64,000 bases of DNA from Pelovirga terrestris (GTDB taxonomy: Bacteria > Desulfobacterota > Desulfuromonadia > Desulfuromonadales > Geopsychrobacteraceae), in assembly GCF_014773365.1 (NCBI RefSeq), contig NZ_JACWUN010000002.1, forward strand, positions 230,406 to 294,405. Reading direction: 5' to 3'. The notes beneath the pieces were generated by a model. That model was given only the letters and a program-made list of their open reading frames with translations. It ran no database searches and was not told where the DNA came from. Shown here piece by piece: positions 18,212 to 27,589 of this stretch. Both the position numbers and the translations under genes were made by a program. The stretch's first letter is position 1. Every line of letters starts with the position of its first letter.

Positions 18212-19741
18212 TTACTGGGTTTCAATGCGTGGAAACATCGGTGTAGCTTTATCAATAGTGGTACCCGCTGTCAGGCGCACGGAAAAATCAAACTCCTCGG
18301 TGTGCAGAGAACTGGTCTCGCGTCCAAGCAGCGTCAGAATCTTTTCGGCGGTCTCGGGCATGAACGGGGTAATGAGCAACGCAATTACCCGTAAGGAATC
18401 GATCAGATTATACATGACGGTGCCCAACCGCTGTTGTTGTGACGGATCTTTAGCCAGGGTCCAGGGGGCGGTATCGTCGATATATTTGTTGCCGGCTGAA
18501 ATCAGTTCCCAGATGACAATCAATGCCTTGTTGAAGGCCATTTCGTTGAGCAGCGCATCAGATTTGCGGACGGTTTCGCTGAATATATCGACAAACCTGT
18601 CATCGATGGCTTCAGCCACGTCGGCTTGTGGCAATGTGCCACCGAAATACTTTCCAAGCATGGCGGTGGAACGGCTGACCAGATTACCGAGATCGTTAGC
18701 CAGGTCGGAGTTGATACGGCCGATCAGGGCGCTGTGGGAAAAATCACCGTCCAGTCCGAAGGGGACCTCGCGCAATAAAAAGTAGCGAATGGTGTCGACC
18801 CCGTAGGTATCAGCCAGCATATGGGGTTCAACCACATTGCGCAGACTCTTGCTCATTTTCTGTCCTTCAACCGTCCACCAGCCGTGGGCAAAAATCTGCT
18901 GCGGTAGAGGAAGACCGGCGGCCATCAGAAAGGTTGGCCAGTAGACGGTATGAAAGCGCAGGATGTCCTTGCCAATAACATGCACAGCCGGCCAGAAGGT
19001 GGCAAACAGCTGATTCTGATCCTCGGGATAACCCAAAGCGGAGATATAGTTGGTGAGGGCATCAAACCACACATAAATAACGTGCTTCTCGTTGCCCGGT
19101 ACCGGGATCCCCCAGGAAAAAGAGGTGCGGGAAATCGACAGGTCCCGCAGACCTTCACGAACAAAGCTTAGAATTTCGTTGCGCCGTGATTTGGGTTGAA
19201 TGAAGTCGGGGTTGGCCTCGATATGGGCCAGCAGTTGCTCCTGATATTTACTCATGCGGAAAAAATAGGATTCTTCCTTGAGTTTGGTGGTTGCACGACC
19301 ACAGTCAGGGCAGTTGCCGTTAATCATCTGGGTCTCGGTCCAGAAGGTCTCGCAGGGGGTGCAGTACCAGTCCTCGTATTCGCCGAGGTAGATATCCCCC
19401 TTGGCCTCAATGGTTTTAAATTGTTCCTGAACCGTGTGTTTATGCCGCTCCTGGGTGGTACGGATAAAATCGGTATGGGAAATATTGAGTTTATCCCAGA
19501 GCGCCTGAAAACGCTTGACCACCCGATCAGCCAGCTCAAGCGGGGTCTCGCCATTGGTCTTGGCTGCCGCTTCCACTTTTTGCCCATGCTCATCCGTCCC
19601 GGTTAAAAAAGCCACCTGATAGCCACGGGAACGTTTATAGCGGGCCATTACGTCACAGGCCAGGGTGGTATAGGCATGGCCGATGTGCGGAACATCATTT
19701 ACGTAATAGATCGGTGTCGTAACGTAGAAGGTCTTTTCCAT
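18212..19741 (-). CDS. metG: methionyl-tRNA synthetase
   Basis: 509 residues; charges tRNA-Met with methionine. The class I signatures are HIGH at 19-22 and KMSKS at 295-299. A zinc knuckle is present with Cys127, Cys130, Cys144 and Cys147 (CTPC, CPDC). The enzyme stops after the anticodon-binding helical domain and lacks the C-terminal EMAP/Trbp-like tRNA-binding extension found in longer forms. It lies 42 bp downstream of ricT and just upstream of the TatD fusion, the order typical of Geobacter relatives. Confidence 0.97.
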   Translation of the reverse strand: MEKTFYVTTPIYYVNDVPHIGHAYTTLACDVMARYKRSRGYQVAFLTGTDEHGQKVEAAAKTNGETPLELADRVVKRFQALWDKLNISHTDFIRTTQERHKHTVQEQFKTIEAKGDIYLGEYEDWYCTPCETFWTETQMINGNCPDCGRATTKLKEESYFFRMSKYQEQLLAHIEANPDFIQPKSRRNEILSFVREGLRDLSISRTSFSWGIPVPGNEKHVIYVWFDALTNYISALGYPEDQNQLFATFWPAVHVIGKDILRFHTVYWPTFLMAAGLPLPQQIFAHGWWTVEGQKMSKSLRNVVEPHMLADTYGVDTIRYFLLREVPFGLDGDFSHSALIGRINSDLANDLGNLVSRSTAMLGKYFGGTLPQADVAEAIDDRFVDIFSETVRKSDALLNEMAFNKALIVIWELISAGNKYIDDTAPWTLAKDPSQQQRLGTVMYNLIDSLRVIALLITPFMPETAEKILTLLGRETSSLHTEEFDFSVRLTAGTTIDKATPMFPRIETQ

Positions 19742-19783
19742 TAGTTGTCGCTCCCGCGAGGAAGAGGGTTATTATCCTGTTGA

Positions 19784-20899
19784 TCAGCTAGTCGTCTTGT
19801 CCGGATTTTTGGGGCGGTTTGACCGTCGTCTGGGGCGCCGCCGCTTTTTTGCCGGCTTATCCTGGGGTGACTCTTCATTCCGGGGTGGTGCCGCCTGCTT
19901 AGGCGCAGCAGCTGTCGGTGCTGATGTCGATTGGGTTGTCTCTTGGGTTGTTGGCTCCCGCCGCTGACGGGCGCGGCGCGCCTGACTCCTGGTTTTTTTT
20001 GCCGGCTGATTTTCCTGGACCGATTGCGGTTTTTCTGTCGCCTGGGGTGGCGTCTCCGGGCTGGCTGCCGGTTGGGGTTTCGCCGCGAGGGCAATCTCAT
20101 GCTGGAGCGCTTCAATCTGCATGCGGCAGCGTTCACCGCCAGGGCAGGAGAGGGTGACTAACTGTTGCATGATATCAAGAGAGATAACTTCAGCCGGGCC
20201 CGTCGTCAAGGTGACTTTTTTGCCGAGTTTAGGCAGTTTTTTGCGCATCTCGTGGTAATTTTCATATTCGTAGGCAAGGCAACACAGCAGTCGGCCACAT
20301 TGACCTGAAATTTTGGTTGGATTAAGAGCCAGTCCTTGAGCTTTAGCCATTTTTACCGAAACCGGGGCAAAGTCGCGCAGGTAGCTGCTGCAACAGAGTT
20401 CCCGGCCACACACGCCGAGGCCTCCGACCAGTTTGGCTTCATCGCGCACCCCGATCTGGCGCATTTCAATGCGGGTGCGCAGTTGCTGGGCCAGATCGCG
20501 GACCAGATCACGAAAATCGATCCGGCCTTCAGCGGTGAAGTAGAAAAGGACTTTAGAGCCGTCAAACAGGTATTCCGCCCGGACCAGCTTCATGTCGAGT
20601 CCACGTTCACGAATGCGCGCTCGACAATAAGCAATAGCTTCTTTTTCTTTTTCGTCGTTACTGGTGGCCATGGCCAGATCAGCTTCAGTAGCAAGGCGCA
20701 GAACGGATTTGAGTTTAGGCGGTGCATCAGCGGGAGGCGTCTCACGCGGGCTGTTGACCACTGTTCCAAGCGCACGACCGCGCTCGGTTTCAACAATGAC
20801 TTTGTCACCGGATGACAGTTGCAGGTCGCGAGCGTCAAAATCAAATATTTTTCCTGCACAGTGAAAAGATACACTGACAAGCTTTAGCGTTTGGGTCAT
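19784..20899 (-). CDS. ricT: RicT/YaaT (PSP1 domain) regulatory iron-sulfur protein
   Basis: 371 residues. The PSP1 domain spans about residues 1-270, with the conserved segments EIG-like RALGTVV, RAEYLFDGSKVLFYF, GGLGVCGRELCCSS and QCGRLLCCLAYE; the clustered cysteines bind iron-sulfur clusters in homologues. In Bacillus, RicT with RicA and RicF affects RNase Y-dependent mRNA processing and phosphorelay. Here no ricA or ricF is nearby and the role is unknown. The last roughly 100 residues are a low-complexity tail rich in Pro, Gln, Lys and Arg, longer than in most homologues and possibly nucleic-acid binding. The start is 17 bp after holB. Confidence 0.9.
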   Translation of the reverse strand: MTQTLKLVSVSFHCAGKIFDFDARDLQLSSGDKVIVETERGRALGTVVNSPRETPPADAPPKLKSVLRLATEADLAMATSNDEKEKEAIAYCRARIRERGLDMKLVRAEYLFDGSKVLFYFTAEGRIDFRDLVRDLAQQLRTRIEMRQIGVRDEAKLVGGLGVCGRELCCSSYLRDFAPVSVKMAKAQGLALNPTKISGQCGRLLCCLAYEYENYHEMRKKLPKLGKKVTLTTGPAEVISLDIMQQLVTLSCPGGERCRMQIEALQHEIALAAKPQPAASPETPPQATEKPQSVQENQPAKKTRSQARRARQRREPTTQETTQSTSAPTAAAPKQAAPPRNEESPQDKPAKKRRRPRRRSNRPKNPDKTTS

Positions 20900-20916
20900 A
20901 GGTGTCCCTAGTAAGT

Positions 20917-21900
20917 TCAGGCGTGGGCAATCTGCATCAGCATATGATCCAACGTCAGATGCAGATTAACATTGCGGCTCAAATAACGGCGCGCTCTTGC
21001 CACGGCTTCGAGTTTATCCATCACTTGCGGGGTTGACAGTTGGCGACTTTGCTGTTGAATCAGAGGCAACAGATCCTGGTTGATCAGCTGATCTTCTGCT
21101 TGACCATGTTGAACAAGCAGCAGATCACGAAAAAAAACATCGAACAGGTTAAGGATCTCATCGATAGTATCTTTTTCGGCCTTAAGGGCTTGCGCCAGTT
21201 CGAACGTTTGAATACTACTTGTTGGCGACAGGGCTGACAAGGATTGAATCAGTCCGGCACGTTTTTTCAGGTAGAGATCCTGGTGCTGGCCCAGCGCTTT
21301 TTCAAAACTACCATCTGCAACCGCCGCCAGTACCTTGGCCTCTGCAGCGCTGATGGTGAGTGCTTTTTCAAGGTGGCGGGCAAGCTCACGACTTGGCAGG
21401 CGGTTAAAACGTACCCGTTGACAGCGCGAACGAATCGTCGATAGCAGACTGTCGGGACGGCTGCTGATCAATATGATCAGGGTTCCGGCAGTAGGCTCTT
21501 CAAGGGTTTTCAGCAGGGCGTTGGCAGCTTCATGGGTCATCAGTTCCGCACTGTCAATCAGGCACACCTTCCCCCGACCAGCAAAGGAACGCAGCACCAG
21601 TTGTGGTTGCAGGGCACGGATCTGGTCGATTTTAATCGCTGTTCCATCAGGCTCCAGGGTGAAAAAATCAGGGTGGGTGTGGGCTGCCATTTGACTGCAC
21701 GACGCACAAAGACCACAGCCGTTAGCTGACTCGCACAGAAAATTACGGGCAAAGATTTGCGCAACAAGTTTCTTGCCGATGCCGTCAGGCCCATCAAAAA
21801 GGTAAGCGTGGGCAACACGATTGTGCTCGATGGCAGCATTTAATATCCTGATCTGCTGCTGATGGCCTACAATGGAGTCCACATTCATTCCTGCTGTCAT
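20917..21900 (-). CDS. holB: DNA polymerase III delta' subunit
   Basis: 327 residues; clamp-loader subunit that helps open the beta sliding clamp. The AAA+ domain has GPDGIGKK near residue 36, a four-Cys zinc module (CESANGCGLCASC) and the sensor region NALLKTLEEP, followed by SRPDSLLSTIRSRCQ. The C-terminal collar domain is degenerate as usual. The start has a modest AGAAAG site, and the in-frame Met at residue 5 is an alternative. It is the first gene of the minus-strand run; tmk, which often precedes holB in relatives, is absent here. Confidence 0.92.
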   Translation of the reverse strand: MTAGMNVDSIVGHQQQIRILNAAIEHNRVAHAYLFDGPDGIGKKLVAQIFARNFLCESANGCGLCASCSQMAAHTHPDFFTLEPDGTAIKIDQIRALQPQLVLRSFAGRGKVCLIDSAELMTHEAANALLKTLEEPTAGTLIILISSRPDSLLSTIRSRCQRVRFNRLPSRELARHLEKALTISAAEAKVLAAVADGSFEKALGQHQDLYLKKRAGLIQSLSALSPTSSIQTFELAQALKAEKDTIDEILNLFDVFFRDLLLVQHGQAEDQLINQDLLPLIQQQSRQLSTPQVMDKLEAVARARRYLSRNVNLHLTLDHMLMQIAHA

Positions 21901-22201
21901 GCTTTCTTGTTGGACCTGATACCGAGCTATTACTGCCGTGCAGTATCGGGTCAGGGATCCTGGGTTAAACAGGTTTCAGTGATTTAGCACTTAAAATCAG
22001 GGAGGGGCATTATGGTTCACGTGCCGCAAGTTTTCAAGTTCTATCCCTGTAACATGACAATAGCTCGTTACCGCCTCCCTTGATGACCATAAAAGTAAAA
22101 ATTTCAACAGGATACCGATTGTTGCCGGGGCTCAAAAGAAATTGTGCTATCTCGATGATTTGTCTATACTGCGTCAATTATTGGTTTTTTACGGAGTTAA
22201 A
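21901..22201. other. 301-bp divergent intergenic region between holB and rnc
   Basis: No gene is seen. GAGCTATT (21924-21931) and its complement (22059-22066) form an inverted pair about 140 bp apart. The stretch GGGTCAGGGATCCTG resembles the inner arm of the dispersed palindrome at 44315-44457. This may be a decayed sixth copy, but the match is too weak to annotate as such. Confidence 0.35.
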
Positions 22202-22915
22202 GTGGAAGATAACTATACCCAGTTACAGCAAAAGCTCGGTTACACCTTTACTGATTTCAATCTGATTGTCCAGGCATTGACCCATAAATCGTTCAGTAAT
22301 GAACAGCCGGAATGCGTGGCACACAACGAGCGCCTTGAATTTCTTGGCGATGCCGTGCTTGAGTTGGCTGTCAGTGATCTGGTGTATCGCCTTTTCCCTG
22401 ATATCCCTGAGGGGGGGTTGACCAGAATTCGTGCTGAGGTTGTCTGTGAGAAAGGATTGGCAGAGATTGCCCGGGGACTTGATCTCGGTTCCTGCCTGCG
22501 CCTGGGACGGGGAGAGGTGAATAATCAGGGTTTCAATAAGCCCAGTCTGTTGTCCGATGCCCTTGAGGCACTGCTTGGCGCCGTATTCCGGGATGGGGGT
22601 TTTGCTACCGTCTGTCAGATTGTTGAAAAGAGTTTTGCCGCGGCCATTGATGCGTCAGCCCGCTTGCGCTACGGCAGTGATCATAAGACCTGCTTGCAGG
22701 AGCGCCTGCAAGCTCATTATAACAAGTTGCCTGAGTATCGCCTGTCACAGATTGAAGGACCGGAACATGACAAGGTTTTTTTTATGGAGGTTCATTTTAA
22801 CAACCGGATTTTGGGGCGGGGCCGCGGTTCCAGCAAAAAAAGTGCAGAACAGCAGGCAGCAGCAGCAGCACTTGACCATCCGTTACTTAAAGGAGTAGCT
22901 GTTGATGACCGATGA
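22202..22915 (+). CDS. rnc: ribonuclease III
   Basis: 237 residues; cleaves double-stranded RNA, including rRNA precursors. A GTG start at 22202 (VEDNYTQLQQKLGY) is chosen because GGAG lies about seven bases upstream and the product begins as homologues do. The catalytic signature is ERLEFLGDAVLEL, with the second acidic cluster in DALEALLGAVF. A C-terminal dsRNA-binding domain follows (DHKTCLQERLQ...GRGRGSSKKSAEQQAAAAAL). The last codons overlap the era start, so rnc and era are coupled, as in many bacteria. Confidence 0.95.
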   Translation: MEDNYTQLQQKLGYTFTDFNLIVQALTHKSFSNEQPECVAHNERLEFLGDAVLELAVSDLVYRLFPDIPEGGLTRIRAEVVCEKGLAEIARGLDLGSCLRLGRGEVNNQGFNKPSLLSDALEALLGAVFRDGGFATVCQIVEKSFAAAIDASARLRYGSDHKTCLQERLQAHYNKLPEYRLSQIEGPEHDKVFFMEVHFNNRILGRGRGSSKKSAEQQAAAAALDHPLLKGVAVDDR

Positions 22916-23816
22916 TCTCAACCCGCCATTTGTCTCGGGATTTGTCGCTCTTGTCGGGCGACCCAATGTCGGCAAGTCCACCCTGTTAAACCAGATTCTT
23001 GGACAGAAAATTGCCATTACCTCGAACAAACCCCAGACGACGCGCAACCGGATATTGGGTATTCATAATACTTCGCAGGCGCAGGTTCTTTTTCTGGATA
23101 CCCCCGGTATTCATCGGCCACAAGGCAAACTCAACCGGTTTATGGTAGACCAGGCGGTAGGTGCCTGTTCAGATGTTGATCTGATCCTTCTTCTGGTAGA
23201 AGCCGGAACTCGTCCCGGCCCCGCTGATGAGTCGATCTTTGGCCTGTTAACACCCTTAAATACCCCGGTTTTTCTGATTATCAACAAAATCGATCAAATT
23301 GCCCCGCCCTTGTTGCTGGAACAGATCAGGCAGTTCAGCAATGCCTTTGAATTTGCCCAGATTATCCCATTGTCAGCGATCAGCGGTGATGGGGTGCCGG
23401 AATTATTACAGGCGGTAACCGGCATGCTGCCCCCCGGCCCACCCTATTATCCTGAAGACCAGGTCACTGATCTGCCCGAGCGTTTCATCGCGGCGGAGAT
23501 GATACGCGAAAAAATCATGCGCCAGACCAGCGATGAAATTCCTTACGGCGTCGGGGTCAAAGTAGAGCAGTTCGAGGAAAAGCCGGAAAAGAACCTGGTG
23601 GTTATCCAGGCGACGATTCATGTTGAACGCGACAGCCACAAAAAGATTATTGTCGGTAAGGGCGGCCAGATGATCAAACGCCTTGGTCAGCAGGCGCGTC
23701 AGGACATCGAGCGTCTGCTTGGTGTCCGGGTGTTTCTGGAACTGTTTGTGCGGGTAGATAAAAACTGGAGTCAGAGTGAACGGATGTTGCGCGAACTTGG
23801 CTACAGTAACCGTTAG
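22905..23816 (+). CDS. era: GTPase Era
   Basis: 303 residues; an essential GTPase that binds the 3' end of 16S rRNA during 30S assembly. G1 is GRPNVGKST, G3 is LDTPG, and G4 is NKID. The C-terminal KH domain shows IVGKGGQMIKRLGQQAR. The ATG at 22905 is preceded by AAGGAG; a TTG one codon upstream is also possible. It overlaps rnc by 11 bp and precedes der. Confidence 0.96.
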   Translation: MTDDLNPPFVSGFVALVGRPNVGKSTLLNQILGQKIAITSNKPQTTRNRILGIHNTSQAQVLFLDTPGIHRPQGKLNRFMVDQAVGACSDVDLILLLVEAGTRPGPADESIFGLLTPLNTPVFLIINKIDQIAPPLLLEQIRQFSNAFEFAQIIPLSAISGDGVPELLQAVTGMLPPGPPYYPEDQVTDLPERFIAAEMIREKIMRQTSDEIPYGVGVKVEQFEEKPEKNLVVIQATIHVERDSHKKIIVGKGGQMIKRLGQQARQDIERLLGVRVFLELFVRVDKNWSQSERMLRELGYSNR

Positions 23817-23868
23817 CTATAGACGGATCGCCGTCCTATTTTATCTCGTGAAAGTTGAATGAACATTT

Positions 23869-25191
23869 ATGCTCAAAACTGTTGCCATTGTCGGTCGCCC
23901 CAATGTCGGGAAATCCACCCTGTTTAACCGTCTGCTGGGTCAACGCAAGGCCATCGTTGAAGATTTTCCCGGGGTCACCCGAGATCGTCATTACGCTGAG
24001 ATTACCCGCTATGATAAACCTTTTCTGCTGGTCGACACCGGCGGTTTCGAGCCGCAAACCGCTGATCAGCTGCTTTGTCAGATGCGTGAACAGTCGCAAG
24101 TGGCAGTTGAAGAGGCTGATATCATTGTTTTTCTGCTTGATGCGCGGGATGGCCTGACGCCGGCAGATAGGGAAATTGCCGCTATGTTGCGGCGCACTGA
24201 AAAACCGGTGCTTTTTGTTGTCAACAAGGTTGATGGTGACAAGCAGGAAGCGGGAACTGTCGATTTTTATCGTCTGGGGATGGATGCCTTTATTCCTTTA
24301 TCGGCCGAACATGGTCGCGGGATTGGTGAGTTGATCGATGCCCTGGAGGCCTTACTCCCCGAGCAGGCTGCTGTCGCTGAAGTCGAAACCGAGGTGCGGC
24401 TGGCCTTGATCGGTCGCCCCAATGTCGGCAAGTCATCCCTGGTGAACCGCATGCTCGGCTATGAGCGGGTGGTTGCCAATCCGGTAGCCGGTACCACCAG
24501 AGACAGTATCGACACCCCCTTCATGTTTGATCAGCAACGCTACGTGCTGATTGATACCGCCGGTATCCGGCGCAAAGGCAAGGTCAGTGAGGCGCTGGAA
24601 AAATTCAGTGCTATCCATGCCTTGAAAGCGATGGATCGTGCCCATGTGGTGTTGATGGTGATTGATGCGGTTGAGGGGATTACCGATCAGGATCTGACCA
24701 TTGCAGGCTATGCCTATGAAAAGGGGCGGGCGGTGGTTCTGCTGGTCAATAAATGGGATGTGCCGGAAAAAGAAAATCACACCATGGCCCGCTTTGTCGA
24801 AGAGGTACGGCGGCGCTGTAAATTCCTGCCCTTTGCGCCGCTGTTGTTTGTCTCGGCGCTCACCGGGCAACGAATTAACAAGATCATGCCGCTGGTTGCC
24901 GAGGTCGCCGAGCAGTTTAATCGCCGGATAACTACGGGTCAGATCAATCAGGGGCTGGAAGAATTCCTGGCCAAGCATCCACCGTCACTGGTGCGCGGTC
25001 AGCGGCTGAAGTTTTATTATGCAACCCAGAGTGCTGTGCGTCCGCCAACATTTGTCCTGTTCAGCAATCGGCCCGACGATGTCCACTTTTCCTATGAGCG
25101 CTATCTGGTAAACTGCTTCAGAGAAAAGTTCGGTTTTGACAAGGTGCCGCTGCGCCTGCAGTTTCGCGGACGCGGCAAAGAGACCCATTAA
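23869..25191 (+). CDS. der: GTPase Der (EngA)
   Basis: 440 residues; 50S ribosome-assembly factor with two tandem GTPase domains. The first domain starts with VGRPNVGKST (near residue 8) and has DTGG and NKVD. The second repeats IGRPNVGKSS (near 182), DTAGIRRKGK and NKWD. A C-terminal KH-like domain ends the protein (LRLQFRGRGK). The start is a plain ATG with a weak ribosome site. A short GACGG/CCGTC hairpin after era is too weak to count as a terminator, so era and der are probably cotranscribed. Confidence 0.96.
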   Translation: MLKTVAIVGRPNVGKSTLFNRLLGQRKAIVEDFPGVTRDRHYAEITRYDKPFLLVDTGGFEPQTADQLLCQMREQSQVAVEEADIIVFLLDARDGLTPADREIAAMLRRTEKPVLFVVNKVDGDKQEAGTVDFYRLGMDAFIPLSAEHGRGIGELIDALEALLPEQAAVAEVETEVRLALIGRPNVGKSSLVNRMLGYERVVANPVAGTTRDSIDTPFMFDQQRYVLIDTAGIRRKGKVSEALEKFSAIHALKAMDRAHVVLMVIDAVEGITDQDLTIAGYAYEKGRAVVLLVNKWDVPEKENHTMARFVEEVRRRCKFLPFAPLLFVSALTGQRINKIMPLVAEVAEQFNRRITTGQINQGLEEFLAKHPPSLVRGQRLKFYYATQSAVRPPTFVLFSNRPDDVHFSYERYLVNCFREKFGFDKVPLRLQFRGRGKETH

Positions 25192-25222
25192 CCCTATCTT
25201 TTGGTAGTGAATTGTTGTCGTT

Positions 25223-26299
25223 ATGAGCTTGCAGGGACGCCTCGAAGATCTGAATATCTGCTCCATTTTACAGTTGATCAGTCTTGGCAAGAAATCCGGG
25301 ACACTGATGCTGAACAGTGGGCAAAATCACGGCAGTATCAGTTTTTATGACGGTCAGGTGGTGCGCGCCAGTTCCAGCCTTTTTCCTCAGGGCCTTGGCA
25401 CTTTATTGTGCGAGCGTCAGCTGATTTCCCTGTCGCAGATGGAACAGGCGCTGACATTTCAGCAGCGGTTACGCAAGCATCAGCCGTTGGGGGTCATTAT
25501 CAGCTACCTGTACAAATTGGCTGCTCATGACATCGAGCAGGTGGTTGGTGACCAGATAGAGCAGATCGTTGTCGATTTCTGCCGTTGGCAAGAGGGCGCG
25601 TTCAGTTTCAACATTGAGAAGGTTGATCCCTATGGTAGCGCTCAACTCAACCCCTTCGATCTGATCCTTGAAAAAGGATTGAGTCCACAGCGGTTGGCGG
25701 TCAAGATGCAACTGCTCGAAGCAGCTAGTACCAATGTGACTCTCAATGATGAACAGCTTGACGCCAGACTCTCTGAACTGCAACATCGCCAGGATCGAGG
25801 ACGTATCACCCTGTTGCGCGGTATGTTGGCAGAATTGCAGGACCCTGAGTTGGGTGGCGGAATTGTTTTACTGATCTTACGCTATGCCAGTGAATTGTTG
25901 CGACGTGCCATTATCCTCGATGTGCGTGGTTCGCGATTAGTCGGTTTGGGTCAGTTCGGCCTGACCAGTAACGGTCATCACGCTGATTCATTGGTACGCC
26001 GGCTACATGTTGACATCAGCCCTGATTCCCTTTTTGCCGAGGCGACCAGACGACGGACCCTGGTGCGCGGGGCCCTCAACTGTGCTGTGGCCAAGCAACG
26101 TCTAGCTGTGGTGTTGGGGCGGGTTCCGGATGATGTCCTGGTGGCTCCTTTAGTCAGTGGCGGGCGCGTCGTGGCCCTGTTGTATGGGGATGGTTTTCAT
26201 CGATCTGATGACGCTCTGGCTTTTGATGCTTTTGCCGTTTTTTTGTCGCAGGCCGGTATCGTTATGGAGAAGTTACTGCAACCGGAAACAGCGCTTTAA
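25223..26299 (+). CDS. DUF4388 (PatA N-terminal-like) signalling protein
   Basis: 358 residues. The N-terminal DUF4388 domain is recognisable (LQGRLEDLNICSILQLISLGKKSGTL...GSISFYDGQVVRA). A second DUF4388-like helical part follows, containing IEQIVVDFCRWQEGAFSF. The rest (about 200-358) looks like a GAF-type sensor fold (PLVSGGRVVALLYGD), though no ligand motif is visible. Such proteins are abundant in Deltaproteobacteria and often belong to two-component or gliding-type signalling. A CheY-like gene follows 49 bp downstream, suggesting a functional pair. Confidence 0.82.
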   Translation: MSLQGRLEDLNICSILQLISLGKKSGTLMLNSGQNHGSISFYDGQVVRASSSLFPQGLGTLLCERQLISLSQMEQALTFQQRLRKHQPLGVIISYLYKLAAHDIEQVVGDQIEQIVVDFCRWQEGAFSFNIEKVDPYGSAQLNPFDLILEKGLSPQRLAVKMQLLEAASTNVTLNDEQLDARLSELQHRQDRGRITLLRGMLAELQDPELGGGIVLLILRYASELLRRAIILDVRGSRLVGLGQFGLTSNGHHADSLVRRLHVDISPDSLFAEATRRRTLVRGALNCAVAKQRLAVVLGRVPDDVLVAPLVSGGRVVALLYGDGFHRSDDALAFDAFAVFLSQAGIVMEKLLQPETAL

Positions 26300-26348
26300 A
26301 AGATGGTATACTGTGAATCATTGAGGTTTTTTAAATGAGGAGGACGGC

Positions 26349-26720
26349 ATGCAGAAAAAAATTCTGATCGTTGAAGATGAAGAGAGTTTGTTAAAGCTTG
26401 AGAGTATTCTATTAACGACCAAGGGTTTTCATGTTCAGGGGGTTACGACCGGAATTGCAGCTCTCAAGGCGGTTGCTGAAAATCCGCCTGATCTGGTTCT
26501 GCTTGACATCATGTTGCCGGAGATGGACGGGTTTGACGTCTGCCGGCAGATTAAAGACTCACCGCAGACGTGCCATATTCCTGTGATCCTGCTGACGGCT
26601 AAAAAATCTCCGGAAGACATGGCGCGGGGCAAACAGGTGGGTGCTGAACTGTATATTACCAAGCCATTCAAGTCGTCCATGGTGATTGCCTCAATTGAAA
26701 AACTGTTGAATCCTGCCTAA
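26349..26720 (+). CDS. single-domain CheY-like response regulator
   Basis: 123 residues consisting of a receiver domain only. The acidic pocket is ED-E near residues 9-11, the phospho-acceptor is Asp53 (LVLLDIMLPEMDG), the conserved Thr lies in VILLTAKK, and the Lys lies in YITKPF. A GAGGAGG site precedes the ATG. There is no output domain, so it must act by protein contact. The DUF4388 gene upstream is the likely partner, and no histidine kinase is in the window. Confidence 0.93.
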   Translation: MQKKILIVEDEESLLKLESILLTTKGFHVQGVTTGIAALKAVAENPPDLVLLDIMLPEMDGFDVCRQIKDSPQTCHIPVILLTAKKSPEDMARGKQVGAELYITKPFKSSMVIASIEKLLNPA

Positions 26721-27143
26721 TGATTCCTTGTCATGTCATGATTTCTATGAATAATTGTAACGATTCAGCGCTATCCATGGGCAGAGCCTTTGGATCCATG
26801 ATCCATCGGGAAACACGCGCGTCCCTTGACCTTGGATTCCCGTCCCGGTGCTGAACAGATACCAATAATGGTGCCGTTGTTCGTTCTTTTGGGTAATGGC
26901 CGGCGTTGAGCAATATTGGCCCGGCCGTCCCCTGACGCGTCTGAATCAGGTACCATGGTTGCGACTTTTGGTTCGGCACAGGGTACCGATGGTCTGGGGC
27001 GCAATCAGGCTGCCGGTATATTTTCCTGACAGGTGGTTATGTAACGATCGTTGCTGTGCCGACAGGGGCTTGACACTCCGTGATTAACGTGCAATAAGTC
27101 GCCATTCTCTAATTTATCAACGTAAAGTGGGCAGGAGGCTCCA
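26721..27143. other. 423-bp intergenic region holding a palindromic repeat, upstream of infA
   Basis: No protein gene is supported. It contains repeat copy A (26757-26862). A further stretch (26880-27070) has the inverted pair GGTACCATGG...CAGGGTACC. The infA ribosome site lies at its right end. No clear sigma70 promoter was assigned. Confidence 0.5.
26757..26862 (-). repeat. dispersed intergenic palindrome, copy A (106 bp)
   Basis: On the minus strand it starts GTATCTGTTCAGCACCGG and ends GCTGAATCGTTAC. It shares the inner CGGGAATCC and GTCAAGGGACGC blocks with copies C and E. The ends are imperfectly complementary, so the whole element can fold as one long hairpin. Confidence 0.75.
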
Positions 27144-27362
27144 TTGGCTAAAGAAGAAGCGATAGAAGTAGAAGGAACAGTAGTAGAACCTTTGCCGAAC
27201 GCCATGTTCCGGGTCAAGCTCGATAATGATCACGTTGTTCTTGCGCACATTTCAGGAAAAATGCGAAAGTACTATATCCGTATTCTGCCGGGCGACCGGG
27301 TTACGGTTGAGCTCTCACCTTATGATCTTACCCGTGGACGGATCACTTACCGGGCCAAGTAA
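27144..27362 (+). CDS. infA: translation initiation factor IF-1
   Basis: 72 residues; an OB-fold protein that binds the ribosomal A site during initiation. The start is TTG ([11 protein letters not shown]), preceded by a strong AGGAGG; family members begin MAKEE, so the TTG is the true start. Landmarks are [23 protein letters not shown] and [19 protein letters not shown] small GC stem (CCGGC-TACA-GCCGG, near 27468-27482) followed by TTTT may terminate it before leuS. Confidence 0.97.
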   Translation: MAKEEAIEVEGTVVEPLPNAMFRVKLDNDHVVLAHISGKMRKYYIRILPGDRVTVELSPYDLTRGRITYRAK

Positions 27363-27589
27363 TTTTGCCTTGTCGGTTGCCAGTGAGTTTATGCTGGTCT
27401 CGAAGATCCCCTGTCCGCGCCGGATACCCCCACTGCAACGCATAAACCTGATTTACGACGATGCCGGCTACAGCCGGTTTTCGTGCATCTGGAATCGAAA
27501 AAACTGACTACAGAATTTGAGACGATAGAATTCAGAGTTTTTAACATCAGAGAACATCAACGTGACACTAATGATGTGTCGGAGGTGAT

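Noticed and set aside
23817..23868. Terminator between era and der
   Set aside because: The GACGG/CCGTC stem is only 5 bp and the T tract is interrupted; cotranscription is more likely.
27363..27589. Possible T-box leader for leuS
   Set aside because: No T-box core (GGGTGGNACCGCG-like) is present in the 227 bp between infA and leuS.
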